Positions 32,214 to 40,087 of a stretch of DNA of 41,533 nt are shown here, piece by piece. This DNA comes from Verrucomicrobiota bacterium (GTDB lineage Bacteria > Verrucomicrobiota > Verrucomicrobiia > Limisphaerales > Fontisphaeraceae). Each line of letters starts with the position of its first letter. Positions within the stretch are counted from its first letter, which is position 1. The position numbers and the translations under genes were made by a program. The notes below the pieces were generated by a model. That model worked only from the letters and a program-made list of their open reading frames with translations, was not told where the DNA came from and did not search any database. Location of the stretch: NCBI GenBank assembly GCA_037139415.1, contig JBAXGN010000051.1, positions 1 through 41,533 on the forward strand. The letters are read 5' to 3'.

Positions 32214-33590
32214 ATGAGAACCACGCTTTTCACCCTTGCTGCTTTGGTGCTTGCCCCGCTGATTGCGCTCTCCGCCGCCGAGCGGAAACCCAATGTCGTG
32301 CTCATCCTCATTGACGATTTCGGCTATGAATGTGTCACGGCTGATGGTGGCGAGAGTTACCGCACCCCCGTCATGGACAAGCTTGCCGCCACCGGCGTGC
32401 GCTTCGAGCAATGTCATGTGCAGCCGCTCTGCACCCCGACCCGCGTGCAACTGATGACGGGCCTGAGCAATCGCCGCAACTACACGCATTTCGCTCATCT
32501 TGATCCGTCGCAAAAAACGTTCGGTAATTTACTGAAGGACGCGGGCTACGCGACTTGCATCGCCGGCAAGTGGCAGTTGAGCAATGGGTTTGAAGGCCCC
32601 GCCCATTTTGGCTTCGACGAATACTGCCTCTGGCAACTCAACCGCCGGCCAGGGCGTTACAAAAATCCTGGGCTCGAAATCAACGGCACCCAGCGTGATT
32701 ATTCCAGAAATGAATACGGTCCGGACATTGTGAGTGATTACGCGCTCGATTTCCTTGTGCGCAAGAAGGACGTGCCCTTTTTTCTCTACTACCCGATGAT
32801 GCTCACCCACGAGCCCTACGACGCCACCCCCGATAGTCCTGATTACGCGGAATCCATCAGCGGCAAAAACCAGAAGCCGCTCGGCCATTTCCCCGATATG
32901 GTGGCCTATACCGACAAGCTCATCGGCAAAGTCGTGGCCAAGCTCGAGGAGTTGCACCTGCGCGATAATACGCTGCTCCTCATTCTCGGCGACAACGGCA
33001 CCGGCCGCGGCACGCCCTCGAAATTCAAAGGCCGCGACGTGCTCGGCGGCAAAGGGACGACCACAACCTGGGGTACGCACGTCCCTTGCATTGGGAACTG
33101 GCCCGGCCACTTCGCCAGCGGAAGGGTTTACCCCGACCTGATTGACGCCACGGATTTCCTGCCGACCATTTGCGAAGCCACCAGCGTCTCCGTGCCCGCA
33201 GAACTAAAAATAGACGGACGCAGTTTCCTGCCGCAGCTTCGCGGAGAGAAAGGCAACCCGCGCGACTGGCTCTACGCTTGGTATAATCCCAGCGGCGGAG
33301 CCAAGGCGAAAGCCGAATTCGCCCACGACACCCAGTTCAAGCTCTATACCGATGGCCGTTTCTACGCGGTCGAAAAGGATGACCATGAAAAATCACCGCT
33401 GGCCGATGACGCACTCAGCGCGGAGGCAAAGGCTGCAAAAGCCAAACTCCAGGCGGCATTGAAACGATTTGAAGGCCCGCGCCCCGAGGTCTTCGTAAAC
33501 CAGACCCAACCGTTCGGCGGAGAAACGGGCGAGGATGCGGAGGGAAATAAAGTAGGCAAGGCCAAGGGAAAGAAAAAGAAAGCCCAGTGA
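32214..33590 (+). CDS. Exported sulfatase, second of a tandem pair
   Basis: The 458-residue product has a signal peptide (LFTLAALVLAPLIALSAA), the opening strand N-V-V-L-I-L-I-D-D-F-G-Y-E, and the formylglycine signature L-C-T-P-T-R-V-Q-L-M-T-G with Cys73. The later metal-site stretch is L-I-L-G-D-N-G-T. It is only distantly like the first sulfatase, and shorter around the substrate loops, so the two may act on different sulfate positions of one glycan. The C-terminus carries a Lys-rich tail (KAKGKKKKAQ), which echoes the basic tail of its neighbour. The substrate is unknown; no polysaccharide lyase or glycosidase is adjacent. Confidence 0.9.
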   Translation: MRTTLFTLAALVLAPLIALSAAERKPNVVLILIDDFGYECVTADGGESYRTPVMDKLAATGVRFEQCHVQPLCTPTRVQLMTGLSNRRNYTHFAHLDPSQKTFGNLLKDAGYATCIAGKWQLSNGFEGPAHFGFDEYCLWQLNRRPGRYKNPGLEINGTQRDYSRNEYGPDIVSDYALDFLVRKKDVPFFLYYPMMLTHEPYDATPDSPDYAESISGKNQKPLGHFPDMVAYTDKLIGKVVAKLEELHLRDNTLLLILGDNGTGRGTPSKFKGRDVLGGKGTTTTWGTHVPCIGNWPGHFASGRVYPDLIDATDFLPTICEATSVSVPAELKIDGRSFLPQLRGEKGNPRDWLYAWYNPSGGAKAKAEFAHDTQFKLYTDGRFYAVEKDDHEKSPLADDALSAEAKAAKAKLQAALKRFEGPRPEVFVNQTQPFGGETGEDAEGNKVGKAKGKKKKAQ

Positions 33591-33653
33591 CCTCCGGAAT
33601 ATTCGGCTTTATATTCGCGTTCACCTGAAAACCATGTTACTCTCCTCCGCAGC

Positions 33654-33971
33654 ATGAAAATTGAAAAGCTAACCACTGGCAACGGTCCTGCTCCCAAGCG
33701 GGGTGATAAAGTCTCGGTCCATTATACTGGACGGCTGACCAACGGCACCAAGTTTGACAGTTCACTGGATCGGCGTGAACCGTTCAGCTTCACGCTGGGT
33801 AGAGGCGAAGTCATCCAAGGCTGGGACGAAGGCGTGGCCACTATGCGTGTGGGCGACAAAGTCCAACTCACCATTCCTCCGGAAAAAGCGTATGGCGACC
33901 GGGGATTTCCCGGCGCGATTCCTCCCAAGGCCACCCTGGTCTTTGAAGTGGAATTGCTATCCATCGGTTGA
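33654..33971 (+). CDS. FKBP-type peptidyl-prolyl cis-trans isomerase
   Basis: The 105-residue product is a minimal single FKBP domain without signal peptide, so it acts in the cytoplasm. It shows the family hallmarks: [16 protein letters not shown], then [17 protein letters not shown], then [13 protein letters not shown], then [13 protein letters not shown]. These include the aromatic pocket residues Tyr, Phe, Trp and Tyr. It catalyses rotation of X-Pro bonds during folding. It lies 106 bp before the M24 peptidase, and a weak hairpin (AAGCT-N6-AGCTT, 34003-34018, then a T-run) lies between them. Confidence 0.93.
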   Translation: MKIEKLTTGNGPAPKRGDKVSVHYTGRLTNGTKFDSSLDRREPFSFTLGRGEVIQGWDEGVATMRVGDKVQLTIPPEKAYGDRGFPGAIPPKATLVFEVELLSIG

Positions 33972-34002
33972 TCCGTAGCAGTTACTCAAGCGACCCACGA
34001 GA

Positions 34003-34030
34003 AAGCTGATTTAAGCTTGGGAACTTTTTT
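34003..34030 (+). terminator. Weak terminator-like hairpin after the FKBP gene
   Basis: AAGCT (34003-34007) and AGCTT (34014-34018) can form a 5-bp stem with a 6-base loop. A run of six T follows at 34025-34030. The stem is short and the T-run is offset, so read-through to the M24 gene is likely. Confidence 0.25.
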
Positions 34031-34077
34031 GCCCGGCTGCCGCAACTCCAGGATTGCGACCCTTGGATAAAAACGAC

Positions 34078-35286
34078 ATGCTACCCCGCATGACGATAGC
34101 GCAAGTGCCACAGGCGGAACTGCAGATGCGAATGACCCGCTTCCGGTCCAAAATGGACACGAGCTGTCCGGACTGGGAGATTGCGGTGATTTTTGGCAAG
34201 GTGAACCAATACTTTTTCACCGGCACCATGCAGGATGGCATGCTGATCATTCCCCGGAATGCGGAAGCGATCCTTTGGGTCCGGCGCAGTTACGAGCGCG
34301 CCAAGGACGAGTCTCTGTTTCCCGACATCCGTCCCATGGAAAGTTTCCGGGATGCCGCCGGTTCGGTCGGGAAGCTTCCGGCCGCGGTCTATTTGGAAAC
34401 AGAGTTGGTTCCGCTGGCCATGTATCAGCGGTTCCGCAAACATTTTCCGTTCGCGGAGGTGCGGGCGGTGGATCCGGCGGTACGCGCGGTCAGGGCCATC
34501 AAGAGCCCGTATGAGCTGGATTTGCTGATCAAGGCCGGTGTACTTCATCAACGAAGCCTGGAGGTGGATGTCCCCGCGATGCTCCGCGAGGGGATGAGCG
34601 AAACGGAACTCTGCACGGAACTGTTTGCCGCCATGTTGGCGCAAGGGCACCATGGGGTGTCCCGTTTTGAAATGTTCGATACGCAGGTCATGCTGGGGCA
34701 AATTGGCTTTGGCGAAAGCTCGATTTACCCCACCTCATTCAATGGCCCCGGCGGCAATTACGGCATGTGCCCGGCCTCGCCGATGCTGGGCAGCCGCGAG
34801 CGCCGACTCAAGAAAGGGGACCTGGTTTTTGTGGATACCGGTTTTGGAATTGAAGGCTATCACTCTGACAAGACGATGACTTATATGTTCGGCCATTCGC
34901 TCTCGCAGGAAGTCATCGCCATCCACCATCAATGCGTGGACGTTCAGGATCAGGTTGCTGCCATGCTCAAACCGGGGATTGCTCCCTCGGAAATTTACCG
35001 GACCATCATGCAGCGACTCAGCCCGGAATTCCTGAAGGACTTCATGGGCTTTGGTTCCCGCCAGGTGAAGTTTCTGGGGCATGGCGTCGGGCTGACGGTG
35101 GATGAACCACCGGTGATTGCCGAAGGTTTTGATGAGCCCTTGCAGGAAGGCATGGTGATGGCCGTGGAACCCAAAAAGGGCATCGCCGGAGTGGGGATGG
35201 TGGGGATTGAAAACACCTTTCTGGTCACCCCGAATGGCGGGCGATGCATCACTGGCGAAAGCTGCGGTCTGATTCCGGTGTACTAA
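34078..35286 (+). CDS. M24 family metallopeptidase (Xaa-Pro aminopeptidase-like)
   Basis: The 402-residue product has a creatinase-type N-terminal domain (about 1-150) and a pita-bread catalytic domain. The five metal ligands are visible in order: Asp in V-F-V-D-T-G-F, Asp in Y-H-S-D-K-T, His in L-G-H-G-V-G-L, Glu in M-A-V-E-P-K-K and Glu in G-I-E-N-T-F. The family removes N-terminal residues before Pro or cleaves related small substrates. There is no signal peptide. ATG 34078 is chosen; ATG 34090 is also possible, and the frame back to 34054 begins with TTG. The next gene starts five bases after its stop, so the two are co-transcribed. Confidence 0.87.
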   Translation: MLPRMTIAQVPQAELQMRMTRFRSKMDTSCPDWEIAVIFGKVNQYFFTGTMQDGMLIIPRNAEAILWVRRSYERAKDESLFPDIRPMESFRDAAGSVGKLPAAVYLETELVPLAMYQRFRKHFPFAEVRAVDPAVRAVRAIKSPYELDLLIKAGVLHQRSLEVDVPAMLREGMSETELCTELFAAMLAQGHHGVSRFEMFDTQVMLGQIGFGESSIYPTSFNGPGGNYGMCPASPMLGSRERRLKKGDLVFVDTGFGIEGYHSDKTMTYMFGHSLSQEVIAIHHQCVDVQDQVAAMLKPGIAPSEIYRTIMQRLSPEFLKDFMGFGSRQVKFLGHGVGLTVDEPPVIAEGFDEPLQEGMVMAVEPKKGIAGVGMVGIENTFLVTPNGGRCITGESCGLIPVY

Positions 35287-35291
35287 TACCA

Positions 35292-36662
35292 ATGAAACGT
35301 CGTGAATTCATCAGGTTGAATGCCGCCGGCACTTTTCTGTCGGCGGCCGCGTCTTGGTCTGTCCAGGCAGAGGATGCCAAAGCGCCGGGCGAAGTGGTCC
35401 GGGAAGCCGCCCGGGATATTCCCGTGGCGGCCAGGGCCGACGTGGTGGTGTGCGGAGCAGGTCCCGCCGGCGTTTGCGCCGCGCTCGCCGCCGCGCGCAA
35501 AGGCGCCCGCACCCTGCTGCTGGAAGCACATGGCAGCTTGGGCGGCATCTGGACCACCGGCCTGCTGAGTTACTTTCTGGATTTTAGCAACAAGCCCGGA
35601 ATCATGCGGGAAATCGTGGAACGCGCCACCAAGCTTGACGGTCGGGCATTTTCTAAGAAAGGTGCTGGCACCAACGCGTTTGACCCGGAAATCATCAAAA
35701 TCGTGCTGGAAGATCTGTGCGGGGAAGCGGGCGTGCAGGTGCAATACCACTCCCGCGTGTGTGCCGCGGTCAAGCACACCGGCGGGCGGCTGACGCATGT
35801 CATCACGGAATCCAAGTCTGGACGCGAGGCTGTGCAGGGCGGCATTTTTGTGGACTGCACGGGCGACGGCGACGTGGCCGCGCAGGCGGGCTGCCAATTT
35901 GATTTGGGGAACCCGGAAACCGGCGCCCTGCAACCCATGAGCTTGATTGCGCTGGTGACCGGCATTGTGACGGATGAAATCCAGGAGTATTTTCGCGATT
36001 CAGATTCGGCGGAATGGGCCAAGCCGAAAGATGCGCTCAACGCGGAGATGACTCGGGGTGGACGATCGCCCTCTTATGCCAAACCTTCGTTGTTTCGGGT
36101 GCGCGAGGGATTGTTCATCCTCATGTCCAACCATGAGTACGGCGTCAAAGGTACCAATGTGCGCGAGGTCACCCAAGCCACCTTGCGGGCACGCCGCGAA
36201 TTGCATGATCAAATCAACGGCTTACGCTCGCTGGGAGGGCCGTGGAAAAACATCCGGCTCGTCGCCACCCCGGCCCAAATCGGGGTCCGCGAAGGCCGCC
36301 GGATTCACGGGCTGTACACGGTGGTAGCCGACGATCTCCGCGAGGGGCGCAACCAGCCGGATGCCGTCTGCACGGTCACTTTCCCGGTGGACGTGCATGC
36401 CACCAATCCCAACAAGGAAAAGGGTATTGAAAAGTCCTCATTCCGAACCAAACCGTACGAGATTCCCTTGCGCGCGTTGATCGCCAAAGACGTGACCGGC
36501 CTGATGATGGCCGGACGTTGCATCAGCGGTGATTTCATTGCCCATTCGAGCTACCGGGTAACCGGTAACGCGGCGGCCATGGGTGAAGCCGCTGGTAAAA
36601 CCGCCGCGCTTGCCGCCAAGTCCGACCGGCTGCCCCAGAATGTGAAAATTACTGAATTATGA
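35292..36662 (+). CDS. Exported FAD-dependent oxidoreductase (FAD_oxidored family)
   Basis: The 456-residue protein has a Tat-like N-terminus (K-R-R-E-F-I-R-L-N-A-A-G) and then the FAD-binding Rossmann motif A-D-V-V-V-C-G-A-G-P-A-G-V-C-A-A-L-A-A-A. The second family motif is V-D-C-T-G-D-G-D-V-A-A-Q-A-G (about residue 196). The C-terminal FAD contact reads L-M-M-A-G-R-C-I-S-G-D-F-I-A-H. It is a single-module relative of the double protein at 5797. The substrate is unknown. The start is ATG 35292, five bases after the M24 gene. Its stop overlaps the start of the ClpX-like gene (ATGA at 36659-36662), indicating translational coupling. Confidence 0.87.
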   Translation: MKRREFIRLNAAGTFLSAAASWSVQAEDAKAPGEVVREAARDIPVAARADVVVCGAGPAGVCAALAAARKGARTLLLEAHGSLGGIWTTGLLSYFLDFSNKPGIMREIVERATKLDGRAFSKKGAGTNAFDPEIIKIVLEDLCGEAGVQVQYHSRVCAAVKHTGGRLTHVITESKSGREAVQGGIFVDCTGDGDVAAQAGCQFDLGNPETGALQPMSLIALVTGIVTDEIQEYFRDSDSAEWAKPKDALNAEMTRGGRSPSYAKPSLFRVREGLFILMSNHEYGVKGTNVREVTQATLRARRELHDQINGLRSLGGPWKNIRLVATPAQIGVREGRRIHGLYTVVADDLREGRNQPDAVCTVTFPVDVHATNPNKEKGIEKSSFRTKPYEIPLRALIAKDVTGLMMAGRCISGDFIAHSSYRVTGNAAAMGEAAGKTAALAAKSDRLPQNVKITEL

Positions 36663-38233
36663 GCCCATTTCAAAACAGCCAGACCCCCCCGCCACCCGAG
36701 GAAGTCCAACGCCGGTTACAGGAGCTGTTCGAAAAAAACTTCCCAGGTCGCACGGCGTTTGGCACCGCACCGCAAACCCAGGCCGCTGAGGACGCCGCGG
36801 AGCCGGAACTAAAATCGGAGGATTTCAAATTTGATTCCAAGCCGCGCGACGTTAAAGCCTATTTGGATCGGTTCGTCATCAAACAGGACGAAGCCAAAAA
36901 AGTATTGAGCGTGGCGTTGTGCGATCATTACCACCATGTGCGCCTGGCGCTGGAAGGCCGCGAGCAGCCCAATTATACGAAGCAAAACATCATCCTGCTG
37001 GGGCCCACCGGCGTGGGAAAAACCTATCTGGTCCGGTGCGCGGCGGACCTCATCGGCGTGCCGTTCGTGAAGGCGGATGCCACCAAGTTTTCCGAGACCG
37101 GGTATGTGGGCGGGGACGTGGAGGACATCGTGCGCGACCTGCTGCGCCGCGCCGATGGCGACGTGCGGCGGGCGCAGTACGGCATCATTTTCATAGATGA
37201 AATTGACAAGATTGCGTCGGCCGCCAATGCCTCGGGGCGCGATGTGAGCGGGCGCGGTGTGCAAACCAATCTGCTCAAGCTGATGGAAGAAACCGAAGTC
37301 CCGGCACGCTCGCCGCAGGACATCGCCGGGCAAATCCAGGCGATGATGGAGGTGACCCAGCGCGGCAAGAAATCCCCTGGCCTCATCAACACCAAGCATA
37401 TTCTCTTCATTGTCAGCGGTGCGTTTGACGGTTTGGAAAAAATTGTCCATCGCCGCTTGCCGGAGGGCACCATTGGCTTTGGCGCCGGCCCGACGGCCAC
37501 CGCTGCAGACCAGGTGCTCAACCAGGCCCAGACCCGCGATTTCATCCAGTTCGGGTTCGAGCCGGAGTTTATCGGCCGTCTGCCGGTGCGGGTGGTTTGC
37601 CTGCCCTTGGTGGTGGACGACTTGTTCACCATCCTCCAATCCTCGGAGGGCAGCATCATCCGCCAATACGAGCAGGATTTCGCGGCCTACGGCATCGAGG
37701 TGTTGTTCCAGGAGGATGGCCTGCGCCGCATCGCCGAACTGGCCGCCGATGAAAAGACCGGCGCGCGCGGCCTGATGACCGTGTGCGAACGCGTATTCCG
37801 GGATTTCAAATTCGAGCTGCCCTCGACGCCGCTCAAACGGTTCGCCGTCACGCGCGAATTGGTGGATGAACCGGCCAAGGCCCTCATAGGCTTGCTGGCT
37901 GAGCGCGAAAAAGAGGAACGCAAAATGATGCGGCAGGTGGTGCAGGAATTCGCCACGCGCTTCCGGGACAGCCATGGTATGACGTTGACGTTTACCGAGG
38001 CCGCTGCCGACCAGGTGATTGCCGAAGCACTCACCCAAAACCTGACCGTGCGCGACCTGTGCGCCGCCAAATTCAAGGATTACCAGTTTGGGCTCAAATT
38101 AATCGCCAGCAACACCGGGCAGACCGGGTTCACCTTGGATTGCGACGCCGTCACCGCGCCGGATAAAATCTTGAGCGAGTGGGTAGTGGCCAGCTACCGG
38201 GACAAGGAACCCGCCGTGAAACCGACAGAGTGA
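36659..38233 (+). CDS. Divergent ClpX-like AAA+ ATPase without zinc-binding domain
   Basis: The 524-residue protein matches the ClpX AAA+ core: Walker A GPTGVGKT (near 115), pore-loop GYVGGDVED (near 149; usually GYVGEDVE), Walker B IIFIDEIDK (near 175), the ClpP-binding loop tip T-I-G-F-G-A (near 271) and the Arg finger/sensor F-I-G-R-L-P (near 304). The N-terminal 65 residues are Pro/Glu-rich with no Cys, so the zinc-binding domain of ClpX is absent. After the usual small domain (GARGLMTVCERVFRDFKFEL, about 360-390) there is an extra 130 residues, partly repeating it (A-A-A-D-Q-V-I-A-E-A-L... then V-R-D-L-C-A-A-K-F-K-D-Y). The retained IGF loop suggests it can still dock to ClpP; no clpP lies nearby. 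Confidence 0.87.
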   Translation: MSPFQNSQTPPPPEEVQRRLQELFEKNFPGRTAFGTAPQTQAAEDAAEPELKSEDFKFDSKPRDVKAYLDRFVIKQDEAKKVLSVALCDHYHHVRLALEGREQPNYTKQNIILLGPTGVGKTYLVRCAADLIGVPFVKADATKFSETGYVGGDVEDIVRDLLRRADGDVRRAQYGIIFIDEIDKIASAANASGRDVSGRGVQTNLLKLMEETEVPARSPQDIAGQIQAMMEVTQRGKKSPGLINTKHILFIVSGAFDGLEKIVHRRLPEGTIGFGAGPTATAADQVLNQAQTRDFIQFGFEPEFIGRLPVRVVCLPLVVDDLFTILQSSEGSIIRQYEQDFAAYGIEVLFQEDGLRRIAELAADEKTGARGLMTVCERVFRDFKFELPSTPLKRFAVTRELVDEPAKALIGLLAEREKEERKMMRQVVQEFATRFRDSHGMTLTFTEAAADQVIAEALTQNLTVRDLCAAKFKDYQFGLKLIASNTGQTGFTLDCDAVTAPDKILSEWVVASYRDKEPAVKPTE

Positions 38234-38246
38234 ACGACACTTATTT

Positions 38247-39515
38247 ATGAACCGATTCTCCATAATCCGAAATCTGCTGTTGCTCGCGGCACTGTGCCTC
38301 CTTGCCGCCGAACCGGCCCAGGCGAAAGAGGATTGGTCCGCACTGATCAAACGGGTTCAGCCGGCGGTGGTGACGGTATTGACGTATAACCCATGGAAAG
38401 CAGAACCGGTGTTGAGCACCGCCTTTTTCATCAGTTCCAACCGGCTGATGACCGCCCGCCATGTGTTTCGCGAAGCCGAGCGCGCGGAAATTCACACCTT
38501 TGGCGGCGAGTATATCCGGGTTACTGGCCTGCTGGCCGAGGATCGCCCGCGCGACCTTTGCCTGTTTGAGGTGGAGCGGGTGCCAACAAATGCAGTCGCG
38601 CTTAAAATCGCGCGAACCGTTCCGGAAGTCGGGCAGCCGATATTCACTGTGGGATGTCCGCTGGGACTGGAGTGGACCGCCTCCGAAGGCATCGTCTCCA
38701 ACCTGCGCCCCATTCCCGGCGCCGGGGTGGCCGTGCAACACACGGTGCCGATTTCCAAAGGCAACAGCGGCGGCCCCATCATGAATACGAATGGTGAGGT
38801 CGTGGCGGTGCAGACCGGCACCATGGCCAAACCGGATTCCGCCGTCCCGATCGGCCAGGAACTGAACTTTGCCGCGCCGGGAACGGCGCTGCTGGAACTC
38901 AAGGCGAGACCTTTGCGCTCACTGATTGAGGCCAATCGCGATCTGCCGAAAGACTGGGTGGCGCCCATCACCCAAGGCATTGATCGGGCCGGCCTGCGGA
39001 TGCTCATCGAGAACCAGCACGCGGAGGCATTGAAATTTTACGAGGCCGCTTTGGCACGCGATCCCCGGGAGCCGGATGTCTGGTTCCGCATCGGCCTCTG
39101 CCACGAACGGCTCAACCGCTTTGAACCGGCGGAGAAAGCCTATCGCCGGGCACTGGAATTAAAACCGGAAATGTACGTGGCCGCCAATAACCTGGCCGCC
39201 GTGTTGAATCGCCAGCACAAGTACGATCCGGCCATCGCGCTGCTGGAGCGGGTGATCGAGCATGAGCCAAAAATGGATGTCGCCTGGGACAACCTGTTGC
39301 ACGCCTGCCTCAAGTTAAAGAAATATGACGAGGTGGTTCGTTGGTCGGAATCCGGCTTGAAAGCCAATCCAGATAACAAATACGTATTTTATCAACTGGC
39401 CCAGGCGCAATGGCGCATGGGCGATAAAACCAAGGCGGAAGCCACCAAACGCAAACTGAGCTACCTCGATGCCGAGATGGCAGCCAAGGTGCAACGGGTG
39501 TTTGATGGGGAATAG
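38247..39515 (+). CDS. Exported trypsin-like serine protease with C-terminal TPR repeats
   Basis: The 422-residue product has a signal peptide (LLLLAALCLLAAEPAQA). A protease domain follows with the triad His72 (T-A-R-H-V-F), Asp103 (P-R-D-L-C-L-F) and Ser174 (K-G-N-S-G-G-P-I). The PDZ domain found in HtrA proteins is replaced by about four TPR units from residue 250 (YEAALARDPREPDVWFRIGL; YRRALELKPEMYVAANNLA). The TPR part probably brings substrates or partners in the periplasm. It starts 13 bp after the ClpX-like gene, so it is probably the last gene of the run FKBP, M24, FAD, ClpX-like, protease. Confidence 0.87.
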   Translation: MNRFSIIRNLLLLAALCLLAAEPAQAKEDWSALIKRVQPAVVTVLTYNPWKAEPVLSTAFFISSNRLMTARHVFREAERAEIHTFGGEYIRVTGLLAEDRPRDLCLFEVERVPTNAVALKIARTVPEVGQPIFTVGCPLGLEWTASEGIVSNLRPIPGAGVAVQHTVPISKGNSGGPIMNTNGEVVAVQTGTMAKPDSAVPIGQELNFAAPGTALLELKARPLRSLIEANRDLPKDWVAPITQGIDRAGLRMLIENQHAEALKFYEAALARDPREPDVWFRIGLCHERLNRFEPAEKAYRRALELKPEMYVAANNLAAVLNRQHKYDPAIALLERVIEHEPKMDVAWDNLLHACLKLKKYDEVVRWSESGLKANPDNKYVFYQLAQAQWRMGDKTKAEATKRKLSYLDAEMAAKVQRVFDGE

Positions 39516-39528
39516 TTTTGTCCATGCA

Positions 39529-39552
39529 GTCCGAATGCCGAACCCAGAACGG
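39529..39552. repeat. CCGAA repeat, copy 4 (remnant)
   Basis: Two spaced units, AGTCCGAATGCCGAA, followed by a degraded one, lie 14 bp after the stop of the protease-TPR gene. The unit matches the copies near 10.0, 16.0 and 17.6 kb but only a fragment of one arm remains. Confidence 0.5.
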
Positions 39553-39633
39553 CAGGAAATTGTACTGACAACATGAGGACCGGAAGATACCGGTCCGCGA
39601 ATCGTGCCGGTTGACGCGAATGGGGGGACCATA

Positions 39634-39660
39634 TTGACCGGATTGACCAGTTTGACCGGG
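39634..39660. repeat. Three 9-bp tandem units (TTGACCGGA-like)
   Basis: TTGACCGGA, TTGACCAGT and TTGACCGGG follow each other exactly (39634-39660). A related single unit TTGACGCGA lies at 39611-39619. The period is a multiple of three, so the array could be translated without a frameshift if it were inserted into a gene. Confidence 0.65.
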
Positions 39661-39691
39661 TTTGTTTTGGCCGAAGGCGGAATTGTGATGA

Positions 39692-39723
39692 AATTGTGAT
39701 GAAAACATTTTTTTATCACAATT
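39692..39723. repeat. Long AT-rich hairpin
   Basis: AATTGTGATGAAAA (39692-39705) and TTTTATCACAATT (39711-39723) are complementary except for one unpaired G, with a 5-base loop CATTT. The left arm is also the second unit of a tandem ATTGTGATGAA repeat. It lies 177 bp after the protease-TPR stop codon. It could act as a terminator or processing site, but no clean T-run follows. Confidence 0.5.
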
Positions 39724-39883
39724 CTTTGACCGCGGATGGGAAGTCGGACATGGCGAAAAGATGAGCTGGCATAAAAATGGGAGACCGAGCATGACAAGAC
39801 AACAGGAGCTTGGAGCAAGGGGATGGAATGGCCAAATCGGGCGACTGGAGATCGCCAATGGCTGGCTGCGAACTGTATCTATT

Positions 39884-39952
39884 GATAGCATTCATGGGAT
39901 CAGAATAACATGGGTTCCGGGAAAGTGGTTCCCTCCGGGAGGAGAATTCGTC
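39884..39952. repeat. Dispersed repeat B, copy 2
   Basis: It begins GATAGCATTCATGGGATCA and ends CCTCCGGGAGGAGAATTCGT (39932-39951), matching copy 1 at 24854-24923 at both ends. Both copies lie in intergenic DNA on the same strand. Confidence 0.65.
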
Positions 39953-39975
39953 GCGCGAACCTAAACTGAATTTGC

Positions 39976-40003
39976 TTGTTTTTAACAGCGTTTGCACTAG
40001 ACT
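39976..40003 (+). promoter_or_regulatory. Candidate promoter for the TPR gene
   Basis: TTGTTT (39976-39981) and TAGACT (39998-40003) are 16 bases apart, about 85 bp before the ATG of the TPR gene. Both hexamers are imperfect, so this is a weak call. Confidence 0.22.
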
Positions 40004-40087
40004 GTCCCTCATCGCCATGCAAACCATGGTGCGGGACCTTTGGAGTGACATGCCACCCTCAAGGTCGAATAAATTTATTGCACGGTT

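Larger units (their letters stand above)
39516..40087. other. Repeat-rich intergenic region, no gene called
   Basis: This 572-bp region between the protease-TPR and TPR genes has no convincing gene. Short frames cross it on both strands (39761-39964 plus; 39716-40258 minus) but they follow the repeats. In order it holds a remnant of the CCGAA repeat (39529-39552), a 9-bp tandem repeat (39634-39660), two 11-bp ATTGTGATGAA units (39682-39703) that begin a long hairpin, repeat B copy 2 (39884-39952), and a weak promoter for the TPR gene. Confidence 0.6.

Noticed and set aside
36809-38038. 409-residue minus-strand open frame
   Set aside because: It is antisense to the ClpX-like gene and has no recognisable domain.
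39761-39964. Small plus-strand frame (67 residues), and an overlapping minus-strand frame of 180 residues
   Set aside because: Their translations follow intergenic repeat sequence (repeat B and its surroundings) and there is no sign of selection for protein.
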